Shown: positions 42,902 through 51,728 of the stretch, one piece after another | How positions within the stretch are numbered: position 1 is the first letter of the stretch | Layout of the letters: the number at the start of each line of letters is the position of its first letter | NCBI GenBank assembly: GCA_049322795.1 | Contig: JBMOQH010000010.1 | Span: forward strand, 62,001 to 126,000 | DNA: 64,000 bases | Reading direction: 5' to 3' | From: Immundisolibacter sp049322795 | GTDB taxonomy: Bacteria; Pseudomonadota; Gammaproteobacteria; Immundisolibacterales; Immundisolibacteraceae | Program-made: the position numbers and the translations under genes | Notes under the pieces: model-generated | The model's input: the letters and a program-made list of their open reading frames with translations, nothing else | Databases searched by the model: none | What the model was told of the DNA's origin: nothing

Positions 42902-45169
42902 TCATGGCCTTGCGGCCGGTTTGAGTGACTCGCCTTCAGACGCCTCGACAGGCGTGGGGGACCGCGCTCGTCGGGGCAGCAAGGGCGCCACCGCCCAGGC
43001 GCCCGCGGCGAGCGTCGCGACCAGGCCGAGCTGCACGGCGGCGAAGCGCCAGAAAAGGATGGTGTCGGATAAGCGCTGGTCGCGGTCCGGGCCGAGCAGG
43101 AACTGCCAGCCGGAGAAGACCCGGTCGTACTTGTGAACGCTGGGCTCGAGGCCGTGCGTGAGCAGCCACCAGCCGAGCGGCACGCCGGCCAGCACCAGCA
43201 GCCAGGCGGCGGGCGCCAGCCAGCGCACACGCCAGCGGTGGGCGAGCAGCGCGGCGCCGGCGCACACCAGCGCCAGCAGGCCGTACAGATAGCCACCGCC
43301 GCCGGTACCCCACAGGCCCTGGCGGGCGATCAGCTCGGTGAGGTTGTCCGTGGAAGCGCCATCGAATGCGATGTTCTGGCACAGCCAAAGCCAGGGCGCG
43401 GCCGCCAGCACCACCGTGAGTGCCGCTCGCCCGCGCAGGCCGCGTGACACCGCGATCGCGAACGCCAGAAAGAACCACAGCGGGCTGACGAGCGCCGCGT
43501 AGCGGACCGGCCGTTCGACGATCGCCACCGGCGTCGGCCCGACCAGCAGGAACAGCTCGCGTAACACCGGCGCCCTGAACTCGTGCCGGGTGACGAAGGT
43601 GTAAAGGTTGTTCGAGCCGCAGATGTCGAGAATGCTCTCGCTGGTGACGCTGCGGTACAGCAGGCCAAGACTCACCAGCGTCGCGGCCAGCACGGCCGCC
43701 GGAAAAAACAGCCACGGCCGGCGGCCGGCGGCCAGGGCGTGACCGATCCATGCGGCAGACGCGCCCACCCACAACGCCGCCAGGCTGAACACGAACACGG
43801 GCAGCGCAGCCCCGTCATGCCGGAACAGTTCCCGCACGTTGTAGGGCAGCGCCGGCAGACGCAGCACCGCCGTGACGACCGCCGTCATGCCGGCGGCGAG
43901 GATCGCCGCCCGCAGCGCGGCCGACCACACGTCGGCGGGCCGCACGGGGGCGAGCGGCGGCAAGGCGATTGGCGGCTCCGGCCCGGCCGGCATGGCCGGC
44001 TCGCTGGCGGACATGGGCAGCACACTCAGCGCCCAGGCGCACAGCAGCACCCACACCGGCTCGGTGATATCCGCCCGCTGCCCGGGCAACATCACCTGCA
44101 GCAGCTCCAGAAACGCCACCCACAGGGCGAGGGCGACCGTCGCCGGCACGAGCCGGGCCCCTTCCATCCGCAGCAGCCACAGCAGACCGCCGTACAGAAC
44201 GAGGCGACCCGCAAGCGCCTGCGTGTTCAGCAGCATGTCCCCGCGCAGCAGGCCGGCGAACGGCACCCAGTCTGCGGCGAGCCGCGGCGCGTAGGGATCG
44301 AGCGGCAGCAGCGCCAGCGCGGCAATGCCGCCCACCAGCAGCAGGACAAGCAACAGGCGACGCGTGGGCCCGGCCAGCAGCCGGCCGGCCAGCGTGAGCG
44401 CTGCGCCCGCGGCCATGCCGAGCACCACGCCGGCGTCGACCGTCTGGCCGACCACCAGCGCCTTGCCGAGCAGCAGCAGGCCGCACAGCGGCAGCAGGAG
44501 CAGCGCGCCGACGGCGCCGCCGATCGCGACGGTCAGCGCTTCGCCCGCCACGGCCGTGCGCAGGCCGGAATCGATGGCGGCGAGAATGTCGATCCCGGAT
44601 GCGCCCGTGCCGAGCGGGCGGAGGTTGTCCTTGATGTGCTGCCAGTCCAGGGACGGCACCCACGGCAGCAGCTCGCTGCCCAGCCAGGCAAGCACCACCA
44701 GCAGGGCAATGATCGATTGCGGCGGCAGCCGTTGCCGCAGCCGGGCGGTGAGCGGCCCGCGCAGCAGGGCGACCAGCGACAGGCCCGCCACCAGCCCCAC
44801 GCCGTTCCAGGCCGCGTCGTAAAGTGCCGCGGTGCGCTGCGCGGCCCACAACTGCGCCACCTGCAGCGTCAATGCCAGCGCGCCGCCACCGGCCAGCACC
44901 AGCAGCGCCCCGCCGATTCGCAAGCGGCGCTGAGCAAGCGCGCCGCAGGCGCCAATGGGCACGAACAGCGCGATGTTGCCCAAAATGTCGCCGCGCGACA
45001 CGTGCGCCGGCACGTCGAACAGCGTCTGCCAGGGCCGCGGGCTGTTCAGCAGGTGAAACGGATACAGCGAGCCGTAAACGGCCAGCGCGACCATGGCCAA
45101 GCCAATCAGGCGCCAGCGCTGCTCGTGGGTCGGGTCATACATGAGGCTCGCCGGCGCGTGTCGCGTCAT
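42902..45169 (-). CDS. large VanZ-like polytopic membrane protein
   Basis: This protein of about 755 aa (ATG 45169; a later ATG at 45142 is possible) has well over a dozen hydrophobic segments. The first 130 residues resemble a VanZ domain: YGSLYPFHLL, GDILGNIALFVPIGACGAL, and AAWNGVGLVAGLSLV near a third helix. The middle and C-terminal parts are hydrophobic and unrecognised, with one longer loop containing CGSNNLYTFVTRHEF. VanZ-like proteins often sit in exopolysaccharide/exosortase loci, which fits the neighbourhood. Its molecular function is unknown. Confidence 0.72.
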   Translation of the reverse strand: MTRHAPASLMYDPTHEQRWRLIGLAMVALAVYGSLYPFHLLNSPRPWQTLFDVPAHVSRGDILGNIALFVPIGACGALAQRRLRIGGALLVLAGGGALALTLQVAQLWAAQRTAALYDAAWNGVGLVAGLSLVALLRGPLTARLRQRLPPQSIIALLVVLAWLGSELLPWVPSLDWQHIKDNLRPLGTGASGIDILAAIDSGLRTAVAGEALTVAIGGAVGALLLLPLCGLLLLGKALVVGQTVDAGVVLGMAAGAALTLAGRLLAGPTRRLLLVLLLVGGIAALALLPLDPYAPRLAADWVPFAGLLRGDMLLNTQALAGRLVLYGGLLWLLRMEGARLVPATVALALWVAFLELLQVMLPGQRADITEPVWVLLCAWALSVLPMSASEPAMPAGPEPPIALPPLAPVRPADVWSAALRAAILAAGMTAVVTAVLRLPALPYNVRELFRHDGAALPVFVFSLAALWVGASAAWIGHALAAGRRPWLFFPAAVLAATLVSLGLLYRSVTSESILDICGSNNLYTFVTRHEFRAPVLRELFLLVGPTPVAIVERPVRYAALVSPLWFFLAFAIAVSRGLRGRAALTVVLAAAPWLWLCQNIAFDGASTDNLTELIARQGLWGTGGGGYLYGLLALVCAGAALLAHRWRVRWLAPAAWLLVLAGVPLGWWLLTHGLEPSVHKYDRVFSGWQFLLGPDRDQRLSDTILFWRFAAVQLGLVATLAAGAWAVAPLLPRRARSPTPVEASEGESLKPAARP

Positions 45170-45227
45170 CGTCAAGGATGGCCTGGCGGCGATAATACCG
45201 ATGCCCCGTCGTGATCCGGAGTCATCC

Positions 45228-45704
45228 GTGCGTTGCCTGGTCATCCGCCATGCCCCAGCCGAGTCCGGCCCCTCCGACGCCGAGCGCCCGCTGAGCGCTG
45301 CCGGCGCCAGCCTGCTGCGGCAGGTGCGCGGGCCGCTGCAGGCGTTGGTGCCGGACGTCGGGCTGATCGCCCACAGCCCGCTGCGCCGGGCGCGCGAGAC
45401 GGCGGCCCTGCTGGCCGAGGTGTTCGCGGTGCCGTTGTGCGAAACCGAAACGCTGGCGCCGGGCGAACTCGACGGGCTGTCATCCTGGCTGTCGACGCAG
45501 TCGGGTACCGTGGCGCTGGTCGGACACGAGGACGATCTGAGCTACTGGGTGTGCCACATGCTGACCGGTCTGGGCGGGCGATTCTTTCATTTCGAGCGCG
45601 CGGCGGCTTGCCTGCTGGAGTTTCCGGGCCTGCCCAGGGCAGGCGGGGGCCGCCTGCACTGGCTGATGACGCCTGACCACCTGGCGCGCATGGCGCGCCG
45701 CTGA
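45228..45704 (+). CDS. sixA: phosphohistidine phosphatase SixA-like (histidine phosphatase family)
   Basis: This 158-aa protein of the histidine phosphatase superfamily starts RCLVIRHAPAE, where RHA is the RHG-like motif with the catalytic His. The second His is in ALVGHEDDLSYW, and SPLRRARETAALLAE is the conserved helix. SixA removes phosphate from histidine-phosphorylated proteins. GTG at 45228 follows GGAG at good spacing; an ATG at 45201 is an alternative. It is 9 nt ahead of the exopolyphosphatase gene, so the two are probably cotranscribed. Confidence 0.85.
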   Translation: MRCLVIRHAPAESGPSDAERPLSAAGASLLRQVRGPLQALVPDVGLIAHSPLRRARETAALLAEVFAVPLCETETLAPGELDGLSSWLSTQSGTVALVGHEDDLSYWVCHMLTGLGGRFFHFERAAACLLEFPGLPRAGGGRLHWLMTPDHLARMARR

Positions 45705-45713
45705 GACTGTCCC

Positions 45714-47261
45714 ATGCCCGAATCCGTTCTCGCCGTTCCGGCCGCTTTGTCCGGCACGGCTTTCGACACCATCGCCGCGGTGGATCTCGGCTCGAACAGC
45801 TTTCACCTGATGGTGGCCCGCGTGAGCGGTGATCAGCTGCAGGTCATCGACCGCCTGCGCGAGCCGATCCGCCTGGGCGCCGGGCTGGGTGCCGACGGCA
45901 ACCTCACGCCCGCCATGTGCGCCGACGCGCTGGCCTGCCTGCGCCGCTTCGGCGAGCGTCTGCGCCGTTTGCCGCCGGGCGCGGTGCGCGCGGTCGGCAC
46001 CAACGCGCTGCGCCAAGCCGGCAACAGCGGGCGCTTTCTGGCTGACGCCCGGCGCGCGCTCGGGCATCCGATCGAGATCATCGCCGGCGTGGAGGAAGCG
46101 CGCCTGATTTACCTCGGCGTCGCGCACAGCGTGCCGCCGGACGACCGCCAGCGGCTGGTCATCGACATCGGCGGCGGCAGCACGGAGCTGATCATCGGCC
46201 GCCGCTACCAGCCGCTGCGCCTGGAAAGCCTGTACCTGGGATGCGTGTCGCACAGCCAGCGCTTCTTCGGCGACGGGCGCATCACCGCGTCCCGCCTGCG
46301 CGACGCCGAGCTGGCCGCCCTGCAGGAACTCGAACCGGTGGCCGCCGACTACCGGGCGCTCGGCTGGCAGCACGCCGTGGGTGCCTCCGGCAGCCTGGTG
46401 TCGGTGGCCGATGCGCTGCGCAGCGAGGGGCTGGCCGGTGGCGGCATCACGGCCAATGGCCTGCGCCAGTTGCGAAAGCGGGTGCTGGAGCTCGGCCGCG
46501 TGGATCGCCTGGACCGCTTGCAGGTGCGTCCGGACCGTGTGCCGGTCTTCACCGGGGGGCTTGCCATCGTGCTCGCGCTGTTCGAGGGCCTCGGCATCAG
46601 CCGGATGGAGATTTCGGACGGCGCGCTGCGTCAGGGCGTGCTCTACGACCAGCTGGGACGCATCCACCACGACGACATCCGTGACCGCACCGTGGCGCAG
46701 CTGAAGCGCCGCTATCACGTCGATACCGGGCACGCCCGGCGGGTGATGCGCACCGCCGGGCGTTGCCTGGACCTGACCGGCGCGGACTGGGGACTGACCG
46801 AGCCGCACTGGCGGCAGTTGCTGGGCTGGGCGGCCCTGCTGCACGAGATCGGTCTTGACGTCGCCCATGCCGAGTACCACAAGCACGGCGCCTACATCCT
46901 GCAACACGCGGACCTCGCCGGCTTCTCGCGTCAGGAGCAGCGCCAACTGGCGCTGCTGGTGCGGGTGCACCGGCGCAAGGTCGCGCTCGGCGAGTTCGAG
47001 GTGCTGGACGACGAGCAGCGCCAGTCCCTGCTGCGCCTGGCCGTGCTGCTGCGCCTGGCGGTGGTGCTGCACCGCAGCCGTGCCGCACTGCGCCCGCCGA
47101 AATTCTCGCTGCGCGCGGTCGACCAGACGCTGACCATCCACTTCCCACCCGGCTGGTTGGAGCGCCACCCGCTGACCGGCGCCGACCTCAAGCAGGAGGC
47201 GCAGTTTCTGGCCGCGGCCGGTTTCAAGCTGCACACGCACGATGGCGCCGCGAACGCATGA
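45714..47261 (+). CDS. ppx: Ppx/GppA family exopolyphosphatase
   Basis: This 515-aa protein has the ASKHA-fold phosphate motifs AVDLGSNSFHLMVA and VIDIGGGSTELIIG. The GASGSLVSVADAL segment and a C-terminal HD-like region (LLHEIGLDVAHAEYHKHGAYI) follow. It should hydrolyse polyphosphate or the pentaphosphate form of the alarmone pppGpp. It pairs with sixA upstream, a common neighbour. The stop overlaps the following ModE-like gene by 4 nt. Confidence 0.93.
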   Translation: MPESVLAVPAALSGTAFDTIAAVDLGSNSFHLMVARVSGDQLQVIDRLREPIRLGAGLGADGNLTPAMCADALACLRRFGERLRRLPPGAVRAVGTNALRQAGNSGRFLADARRALGHPIEIIAGVEEARLIYLGVAHSVPPDDRQRLVIDIGGGSTELIIGRRYQPLRLESLYLGCVSHSQRFFGDGRITASRLRDAELAALQELEPVAADYRALGWQHAVGASGSLVSVADALRSEGLAGGGITANGLRQLRKRVLELGRVDRLDRLQVRPDRVPVFTGGLAIVLALFEGLGISRMEISDGALRQGVLYDQLGRIHHDDIRDRTVAQLKRRYHVDTGHARRVMRTAGRCLDLTGADWGLTEPHWRQLLGWAALLHEIGLDVAHAEYHKHGAYILQHADLAGFSRQEQRQLALLVRVHRRKVALGEFEVLDDEQRQSLLRLAVLLRLAVVLHRSRAALRPPKFSLRAVDQTLTIHFPPGWLERHPLTGADLKQEAQFLAAAGFKLHTHDGAANA

Positions 47262-47647
47262 GCGGCGCCCGGCCTGGCGTGTTTCCGACGCTGCGGATAC
47301 GGCTGGATCTGGCGCCCGGCGTGGCGATCGGCCCCGGCAAGGCCGAGCTGTTGCGCGGCGTGGCGGAAACGGGCTCCATTTCGGCGGCCGGCCGGCGCAT
47401 CGGCATGAGCTACAAACGCGCCTGGCAGCTGGTGGATGCGCTGAACCGGCACTTCGACAGCCCGCTGGTGAGCGCGACCCGGGGCGGTGCGCGGGGCGGC
47501 GGCGCCCAGCTCACGTCCTTGGGTGCGCAGGTTCTCGACATGTATTTCGCGCTGGAAGGCGCGACCAATGCGTCCGTGGCCGACAGCCTGCGGCAGTTGG
47601 CCGCGCGGCTTCGGGTGCCCGATGCCCCAGAGCCACCATCGGTTTGA
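47258..47647 (+). CDS. stand-alone ModE-type winged-helix DNA-binding protein
   Basis: This 129-aa protein contains only the N-terminal DNA-binding domain of ModE: ETGSISAAGRRIGMSYKRAWQLVDALN followed by the wing GGGAQLTSLGAQVL (residues about 43-95). The C-terminal molybdate-binding domains are missing, so it cannot sense molybdate by the usual route. It may compete with or assist the full ModE encoded at 49529. A ModE box lies only 5 bp past its stop. The ATG overlaps the ppx stop. Confidence 0.85.
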   Translation: MSGARPGVFPTLRIRLDLAPGVAIGPGKAELLRGVAETGSISAAGRRIGMSYKRAWQLVDALNRHFDSPLVSATRGGARGGGAQLTSLGAQVLDMYFALEGATNASVADSLRQLAARLRVPDAPEPPSV

Positions 47648-47651
47648 CATC

Positions 47652-47679
47652 TTCGTTATTTCTGAAGGTAAATAACGAA
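47652..47679 (+). promoter_or_regulatory. ModE box upstream of the aldehyde dehydrogenase gene
   Basis: TTCGTTATTT-(8 nt)-AAATAACGAA is a perfect 10-bp palindrome. It contains CGTTAT-N12-ATAACG, the same half-sites and spacing as the E. coli ModE operator at modA. It lies 83 bp before the aldehyde dehydrogenase ATG. Confidence 0.8.
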
Positions 47680-47762
47680 ATCCCTTCAGTCAGCGCGCCG
47701 CGGCCCGCCGCGCGACTCGATTTCCCCACCTTTTCATCCATCGCGCATCGTCAGGAGGACGA

Positions 47763-49268
47763 ATGAACAAGCCCGTCGAAACCGCCGCCGCCAGCGGCCT
47801 CTACCAGTCCCAGTACGGCCAATTCATCGGTGGCCAGTGGGTGGAGGGCGCCAGCGGCGCCACCATCGATCTGATCAATCCGGCCAACGGACAGCGCCTG
47901 ACGCGCATCGCCGCCGGCAATGCCAGGGACGTCGAGCGCGCCGTCGCCGCCGCCGCCGAGGCTTTCAAGACCTGGGGCCACAGCAGCCCGGCCGAGCGCC
48001 AGGAGCTGCTGGTCGAGATCGCCCGCCGCCTGAAGGCCCGCGCCCAGGACTTCGCGATGATCGAGTCGCTCAACAACGGCAAGACCGTGCGCGAAGCGAT
48101 GATGTTCGACCTGCCGGCGGCGATCGGCCAGTTCGAGATGTTCGCCGGCGCCGCCTGGCACCTGCACGGCGAGTCGCTGGACTACCCAGACGCCGTCGGC
48201 GTGGTGCACCGAGAGCCGTACGGCGTGGTGGCGCAGATCATCCCGTGGAACGTGCCGCTGATCATGATGGCGTGCAAGATCGCCCCGGCGCTGGCGGCCG
48301 GCAACACCATCGTGCTCAAGCCCGCCGAGACGGTGTGCCTGTCGGTGCTGGAGTTCTTCCGCGAGATGCAGGACATCATCCCGCCCGGCGTGGTGAACGT
48401 GATCACCGGCTACGGCGCGGACGTCGGCGAGCCGCTGGTCACCCACCCCAAGGTGCGCAAGGTGGCCTTCACCGGTTCGGTGCCGACCGCCCGGCGCATC
48501 ATGAACTACGCCTCGGTCAACATCATTCCGCAGACGCTGGAGCTCGGCGGCAAGTCGGCGCACATCGTGTGCGAGGACGCTGATCTTGACGCCGCCGTGG
48601 AAGCCGCGGCCATCTCGACCATCTTCAACAAGGGCGAGATCTGTCTGGCCGGCACCCGCCTGTTCCTGCAGGAAAAGATCAAGGACGAGTTCCTTGGCAA
48701 GCTCGCGGGCATCCTGCGCAACGTGCCGCTGGGTGATCCGGCCCAGCCCGGCACCGCCATGGGGCCGCAGGCATCCCGGGCGCAGCTCGACAAGGTGCTG
48801 GGCTACCTCGAACTTGGCGTGCAGGAAGGCGCCACCGTGCTGTGCGGCGGCGCCCGTGCCACCGGCCCCGGGCTCGACGAAGGCAACTTCGTGCAGCCCA
48901 CCATCTTCACCGACGTGACCAACGACATGCGCATCGCGCGTGAGGAAATCTTCGGGCCGGTGACCTGCGCCATCACCTTCAAGACCGACGAGGAAGCCAT
49001 CGCGCTGGCCAACGACAGCGACTACGGCTTGGGTGGCGGCCTGTGGACGCGCAACCTCACCCGTGCGCACCGCATCTCGCGCGCCATGCAGACCGGCACC
49101 GTGTGGGTCAACCGCTACTACAACCTCATGCCCGGCATGCCGGTGGGCGGCTACAAGCAGAGCGGTTTCGGGCGCGAGTTCTGCTTCGACATCCTGAACC
49201 ACTACACGCTGACCAAGAGCGTGATCATCAACCTGCAGGAAGGCCCGCTGGGCATGTTCCAGCACTGA
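47763..49268 (+). CDS. NAD(P)-dependent aldehyde dehydrogenase
   Basis: This 501-aa enzyme oxidises an aldehyde to the acid. Visible signatures are IIPWNVPLIMMACKIAPALAAG (about residues 160-181) and FTGSVPTARRIM for the cofactor, then the general-base Glu in TLELGGKSAH. The catalytic Cys is in GEICLAGTRLFLQ. It resembles phenylacetaldehyde/betaine-aldehyde type dehydrogenases; the substrate is not determined. A strong AGGAGG precedes the ATG, and a ModE box sits upstream. Regulation by molybdate is therefore likely, which is unusual for an enzyme without molybdenum. A terminator follows directly. Confidence 0.93.
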   Translation: MNKPVETAAASGLYQSQYGQFIGGQWVEGASGATIDLINPANGQRLTRIAAGNARDVERAVAAAAEAFKTWGHSSPAERQELLVEIARRLKARAQDFAMIESLNNGKTVREAMMFDLPAAIGQFEMFAGAAWHLHGESLDYPDAVGVVHREPYGVVAQIIPWNVPLIMMACKIAPALAAGNTIVLKPAETVCLSVLEFFREMQDIIPPGVVNVITGYGADVGEPLVTHPKVRKVAFTGSVPTARRIMNYASVNIIPQTLELGGKSAHIVCEDADLDAAVEAAAISTIFNKGEICLAGTRLFLQEKIKDEFLGKLAGILRNVPLGDPAQPGTAMGPQASRAQLDKVLGYLELGVQEGATVLCGGARATGPGLDEGNFVQPTIFTDVTNDMRIAREEIFGPVTCAITFKTDEEAIALANDSDYGLGGGLWTRNLTRAHRISRAMQTGTVWVNRYYNLMPGMPVGGYKQSGFGREFCFDILNHYTLTKSVIINLQEGPLGMFQH

Positions 49269-49270
49269 CG

Positions 49271-49310
49271 AAAAAAGCCCGGCCGTCGCAAGGCGGCCGG
49301 GCTTTTTTTT
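49271..49310 (+). terminator. rho-independent terminator after the aldehyde dehydrogenase
   Basis: AAAAAAGCCCGGCCG and CGGCCGGGCTTTTTT form a strong stem around a 10-nt centre, followed by a T-run. It starts 3 nt past the stop at 49268. Confidence 0.95.
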
Positions 49311-49489
49311 GACCGGCGCCGGGCACGGCCGGTTGCAGGCGTCGTGACAAACCCGACGTCGCGATCGCGGCAAACCGGACACGACAGGTCGGCAGCAAAA
49401 GCAAAAACCGGCCTCGGAACCAGCAACTTGCGTTGAATTCGCCGATCTGGCCCGGTTCTTGGGATTGGATCGGCGTCTGCTTCGCCCAC

Positions 49490-49513
49490 CGTTATGCATC
49501 GACATGCATGACG
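49490..49513 (+). promoter_or_regulatory. candidate ModE box upstream of modE
   Basis: CGTTAT-N12-ATGACG matches the ModE operator pattern with one substitution in the second half-site. It lies 15 bp before the modE ATG, a position suited to autorepression of the modE-porin-modABC operon. Confidence 0.6.
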
Positions 49514-49528
49514 ACCCAGGAGAGACCC

Positions 49529-50335
49529 ATGTCGCAAGCGAACTCATGGCAACTGCAGGGCCGGGTCGACCTCGGCCCGCAGGGCGATGCCCTGGTGGGT
49601 GACCGGCGCCTGCGCCTGCTCGAGCGCATCGCCGACACCGGCTCCATCAGCCGTGCCGCCAAGGCGCTCGGCATGAGTTACCGGGCCGCCTGGAATGCCG
49701 TCGATGCGCTGCGCAACCTGGCCGGCGAAGCGCTGCTGGTGACCCAGGCCGGCGGCAGCGAGGGCGGCGGCACGCGCCTCACGGCGGCCGGCGAGCGCCT
49801 GCTGCGCACCTACCGCGCGGCGCTGGAGCACCAGCGCCGCTTTCTCGTCGGGCTGCAGGCGCAGCTCGACCACCCCGACACCCTGCAACTGCTCCGGAGG
49901 CTCGCCGTGAAAACCAGCGCCCGCAATCAGTTCTTTGGCACCGTTTCCGGCATCCGCCTGGGCGCGGTCAACGCCGAGGTGACCGTCACCCTGAACGACC
50001 ACGACCGCCTGGTCGCCACCGTCACCATGGAGAGCCTCGCCGAGTTGCAGCTCGCCCCGGGCAGCGAGGTGTGGGCGCTGGTCAAGGCGCCCTCGGTGCT
50101 GCTCACGCTCGATGAGCCCGGCATCAAGCTCTCGGCGCGCAACCGCCTGTGCGGCACGGTGTCGCGCGTCACCCGCGGCAGCGTCAACGCCGACGTGGTG
50201 ATCGACCTGCCGGGCGGCGCTTCGGTGAGCGCCATCGTCACGCTCGACAGCCTGGACCGCCTCGCCCTTGCTCCCGGCAGCCGCGCCTGCGCGGTGTTCA
50301 AGGCCGGCAGCGTGATCCTCGGCGTCAACGCCTGA
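49529..50335 (+). CDS. modE: molybdate-responsive regulator ModE
   Basis: This 268-aa regulator has an N-terminal winged helix (DTGSISRAAKALGMSYRAAWNAVDAL, about residues 31-56, wing EGGGTRLTAAGERLL). Two C-terminal TOBE/Mop domains follow, each starting SARNQFFGTV or SARNRLCGTV. Molybdate binds at the interface of the Mop domains and controls DNA binding. The ATG at 49529 has AGGAGA upstream. It leads an operon with a porin and modABC and has its own box at 49490. Confidence 0.95.
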   Translation: MSQANSWQLQGRVDLGPQGDALVGDRRLRLLERIADTGSISRAAKALGMSYRAAWNAVDALRNLAGEALLVTQAGGSEGGGTRLTAAGERLLRTYRAALEHQRRFLVGLQAQLDHPDTLQLLRRLAVKTSARNQFFGTVSGIRLGAVNAEVTVTLNDHDRLVATVTMESLAELQLAPGSEVWALVKAPSVLLTLDEPGIKLSARNRLCGTVSRVTRGSVNADVVIDLPGGASVSAIVTLDSLDRLALAPGSRACAVFKAGSVILGVNA

Positions 50336-50365
50336 TTTCGATTCATTCAACCCAGGGAGAAAAAA

Positions 50366-51703
50366 ATGCGAAACACGCAGATGGGTATCGCGTTGGCTGG
50401 CCTGCTCGGCTTGGCGCAGGCGCAGGCCGCGGAGGCACCGCCGGCGGATATGGCCGCCATGCAGCAGCGGCTCGATCAGCTCGAACGCCTGGTCGGCAAC
50501 CTGCAGACCCAGCTCGACGCCGAGCGCACGGCGCGCCAGCAGGTGGAGGCGGCGGCCGTGATCCGCCCGGTCAGCGACGGCAAGAGCCTGAAGTTCCAAT
50601 CGCCCAATGCCGACTTCGCCTTCCAGATGGGCGGCCGGCTGGAGGCGGACTTCGCCACCTATGACGAGGACAAACAGTCGCTCGGCGACGGCACCGACAT
50701 TCGCCGCGGCCGCCTGTACGCCCAGGGCACCGTCTACCGCGACTGGGACTGGAAGTTCGAGTACGAGTTCGCCGACAACTCAACCACCAGCACCAACGCC
50801 AAGGGCATCACCGACGCCTGGCTGCGCTACAAGGGCTTCGCGCCGCTGCTGCTCACCGCCGGCAACTTCAAGCAGCCGTTCGGGCTCGAGCAGATGATGA
50901 GCGCCCACAACCTCACCTTCACCGAGCGCGCGCTGTCGCAGACCTTCGTGCCCGGGCGCGGCATTGGTCTCGGCGTGCAGACCTCCGGCCTGAACTGGAG
51001 CCTGGCCGGGGCGGTGGCCGGCGAGCGCCCGGAAGGCGAGGTGGCAGCCGAGGGCGACGAGGGCTGGAATCTCACGGCGCGCGGCACCTTCGCGCCCTTC
51101 GTCACACCGGGGCGCATCCTGCACTTTGGCGCCGCCGCCTGGCGTCACGAGCCGGAGGATTCGACCAACGCCCTGCGCTGGCGCAGCAAGCCGGAGTCGA
51201 ACGTCACCGGCGTGTTCCTGGTCGACACCGGCGCGCTCGCGAACGTGAACGACGTGCTGGCCGGCGGGCTGGAGCTGGCCGGCGTGTGGGGGCCGCTGTC
51301 GGCGCAGGCCGAATACATGCGCGCCGATGTGAACCGCAAGGGCCTGCCCGATGCGACCTTCGACGGCGGCTACGTGCAGGCGAGCTGGTTCCTGACCGGC
51401 GAAACGCGGCCGTACAAGGCGGCCGAGGGCATCTTCGACCGCCTCACCCCGACCGCGAGCGTCGGGCTGGGCGGCTGGGGCGCCTGGGAGGTCGCGGCGC
51501 GCCTGAGCACCGTCGATCTGACCGACGCCGGCATCGTCGGCGGCGAGCAGCGCGATTTCACCCTGGCGCTGAACTGGTACATGACGCCGAACCTGCGCCT
51601 GATGGCCGACTACGTGCGCGTGCTCGAGCTCGACCGCCCCGGCAGCGCCGCCGACGGCGACGAGCCGAGCAGCTTCACCACCCGCCTGCATTTCGACTTC
51701 TGA
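50366..51703 (+). CDS. OprO/OprP-like phosphate-selective porin family protein in the mod operon
   Basis: This 445-aa outer-membrane protein has a signal peptide (1-21, ending QAQA) and a short coiled-coil region (about 29-60, heptad-like QQRLDQLERLVGNL) for trimer formation. A 16-strand-type barrel follows: GGRLEADFATYDEDK, DIRRGRLYAQGTVYRDWDWK and the final RLHFDF. The family includes phosphate and pyrophosphate porins of Pseudomonas. Being placed 30 bp after modE and 25 bp before modA, it is probably an outer-membrane entry for molybdate or similar oxyanions. That specificity is inferred from position only. Confidence 0.83.
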   Translation: MRNTQMGIALAGLLGLAQAQAAEAPPADMAAMQQRLDQLERLVGNLQTQLDAERTARQQVEAAAVIRPVSDGKSLKFQSPNADFAFQMGGRLEADFATYDEDKQSLGDGTDIRRGRLYAQGTVYRDWDWKFEYEFADNSTTSTNAKGITDAWLRYKGFAPLLLTAGNFKQPFGLEQMMSAHNLTFTERALSQTFVPGRGIGLGVQTSGLNWSLAGAVAGERPEGEVAAEGDEGWNLTARGTFAPFVTPGRILHFGAAAWRHEPEDSTNALRWRSKPESNVTGVFLVDTGALANVNDVLAGGLELAGVWGPLSAQAEYMRADVNRKGLPDATFDGGYVQASWFLTGETRPYKAAEGIFDRLTPTASVGLGGWGAWEVAARLSTVDLTDAGIVGGEQRDFTLALNWYMTPNLRLMADYVRVLELDRPGSAADGDEPSSFTTRLHFDF

Positions 51704-51728
51704 CCGCCCAACCCGGAGACCCGCCGCC

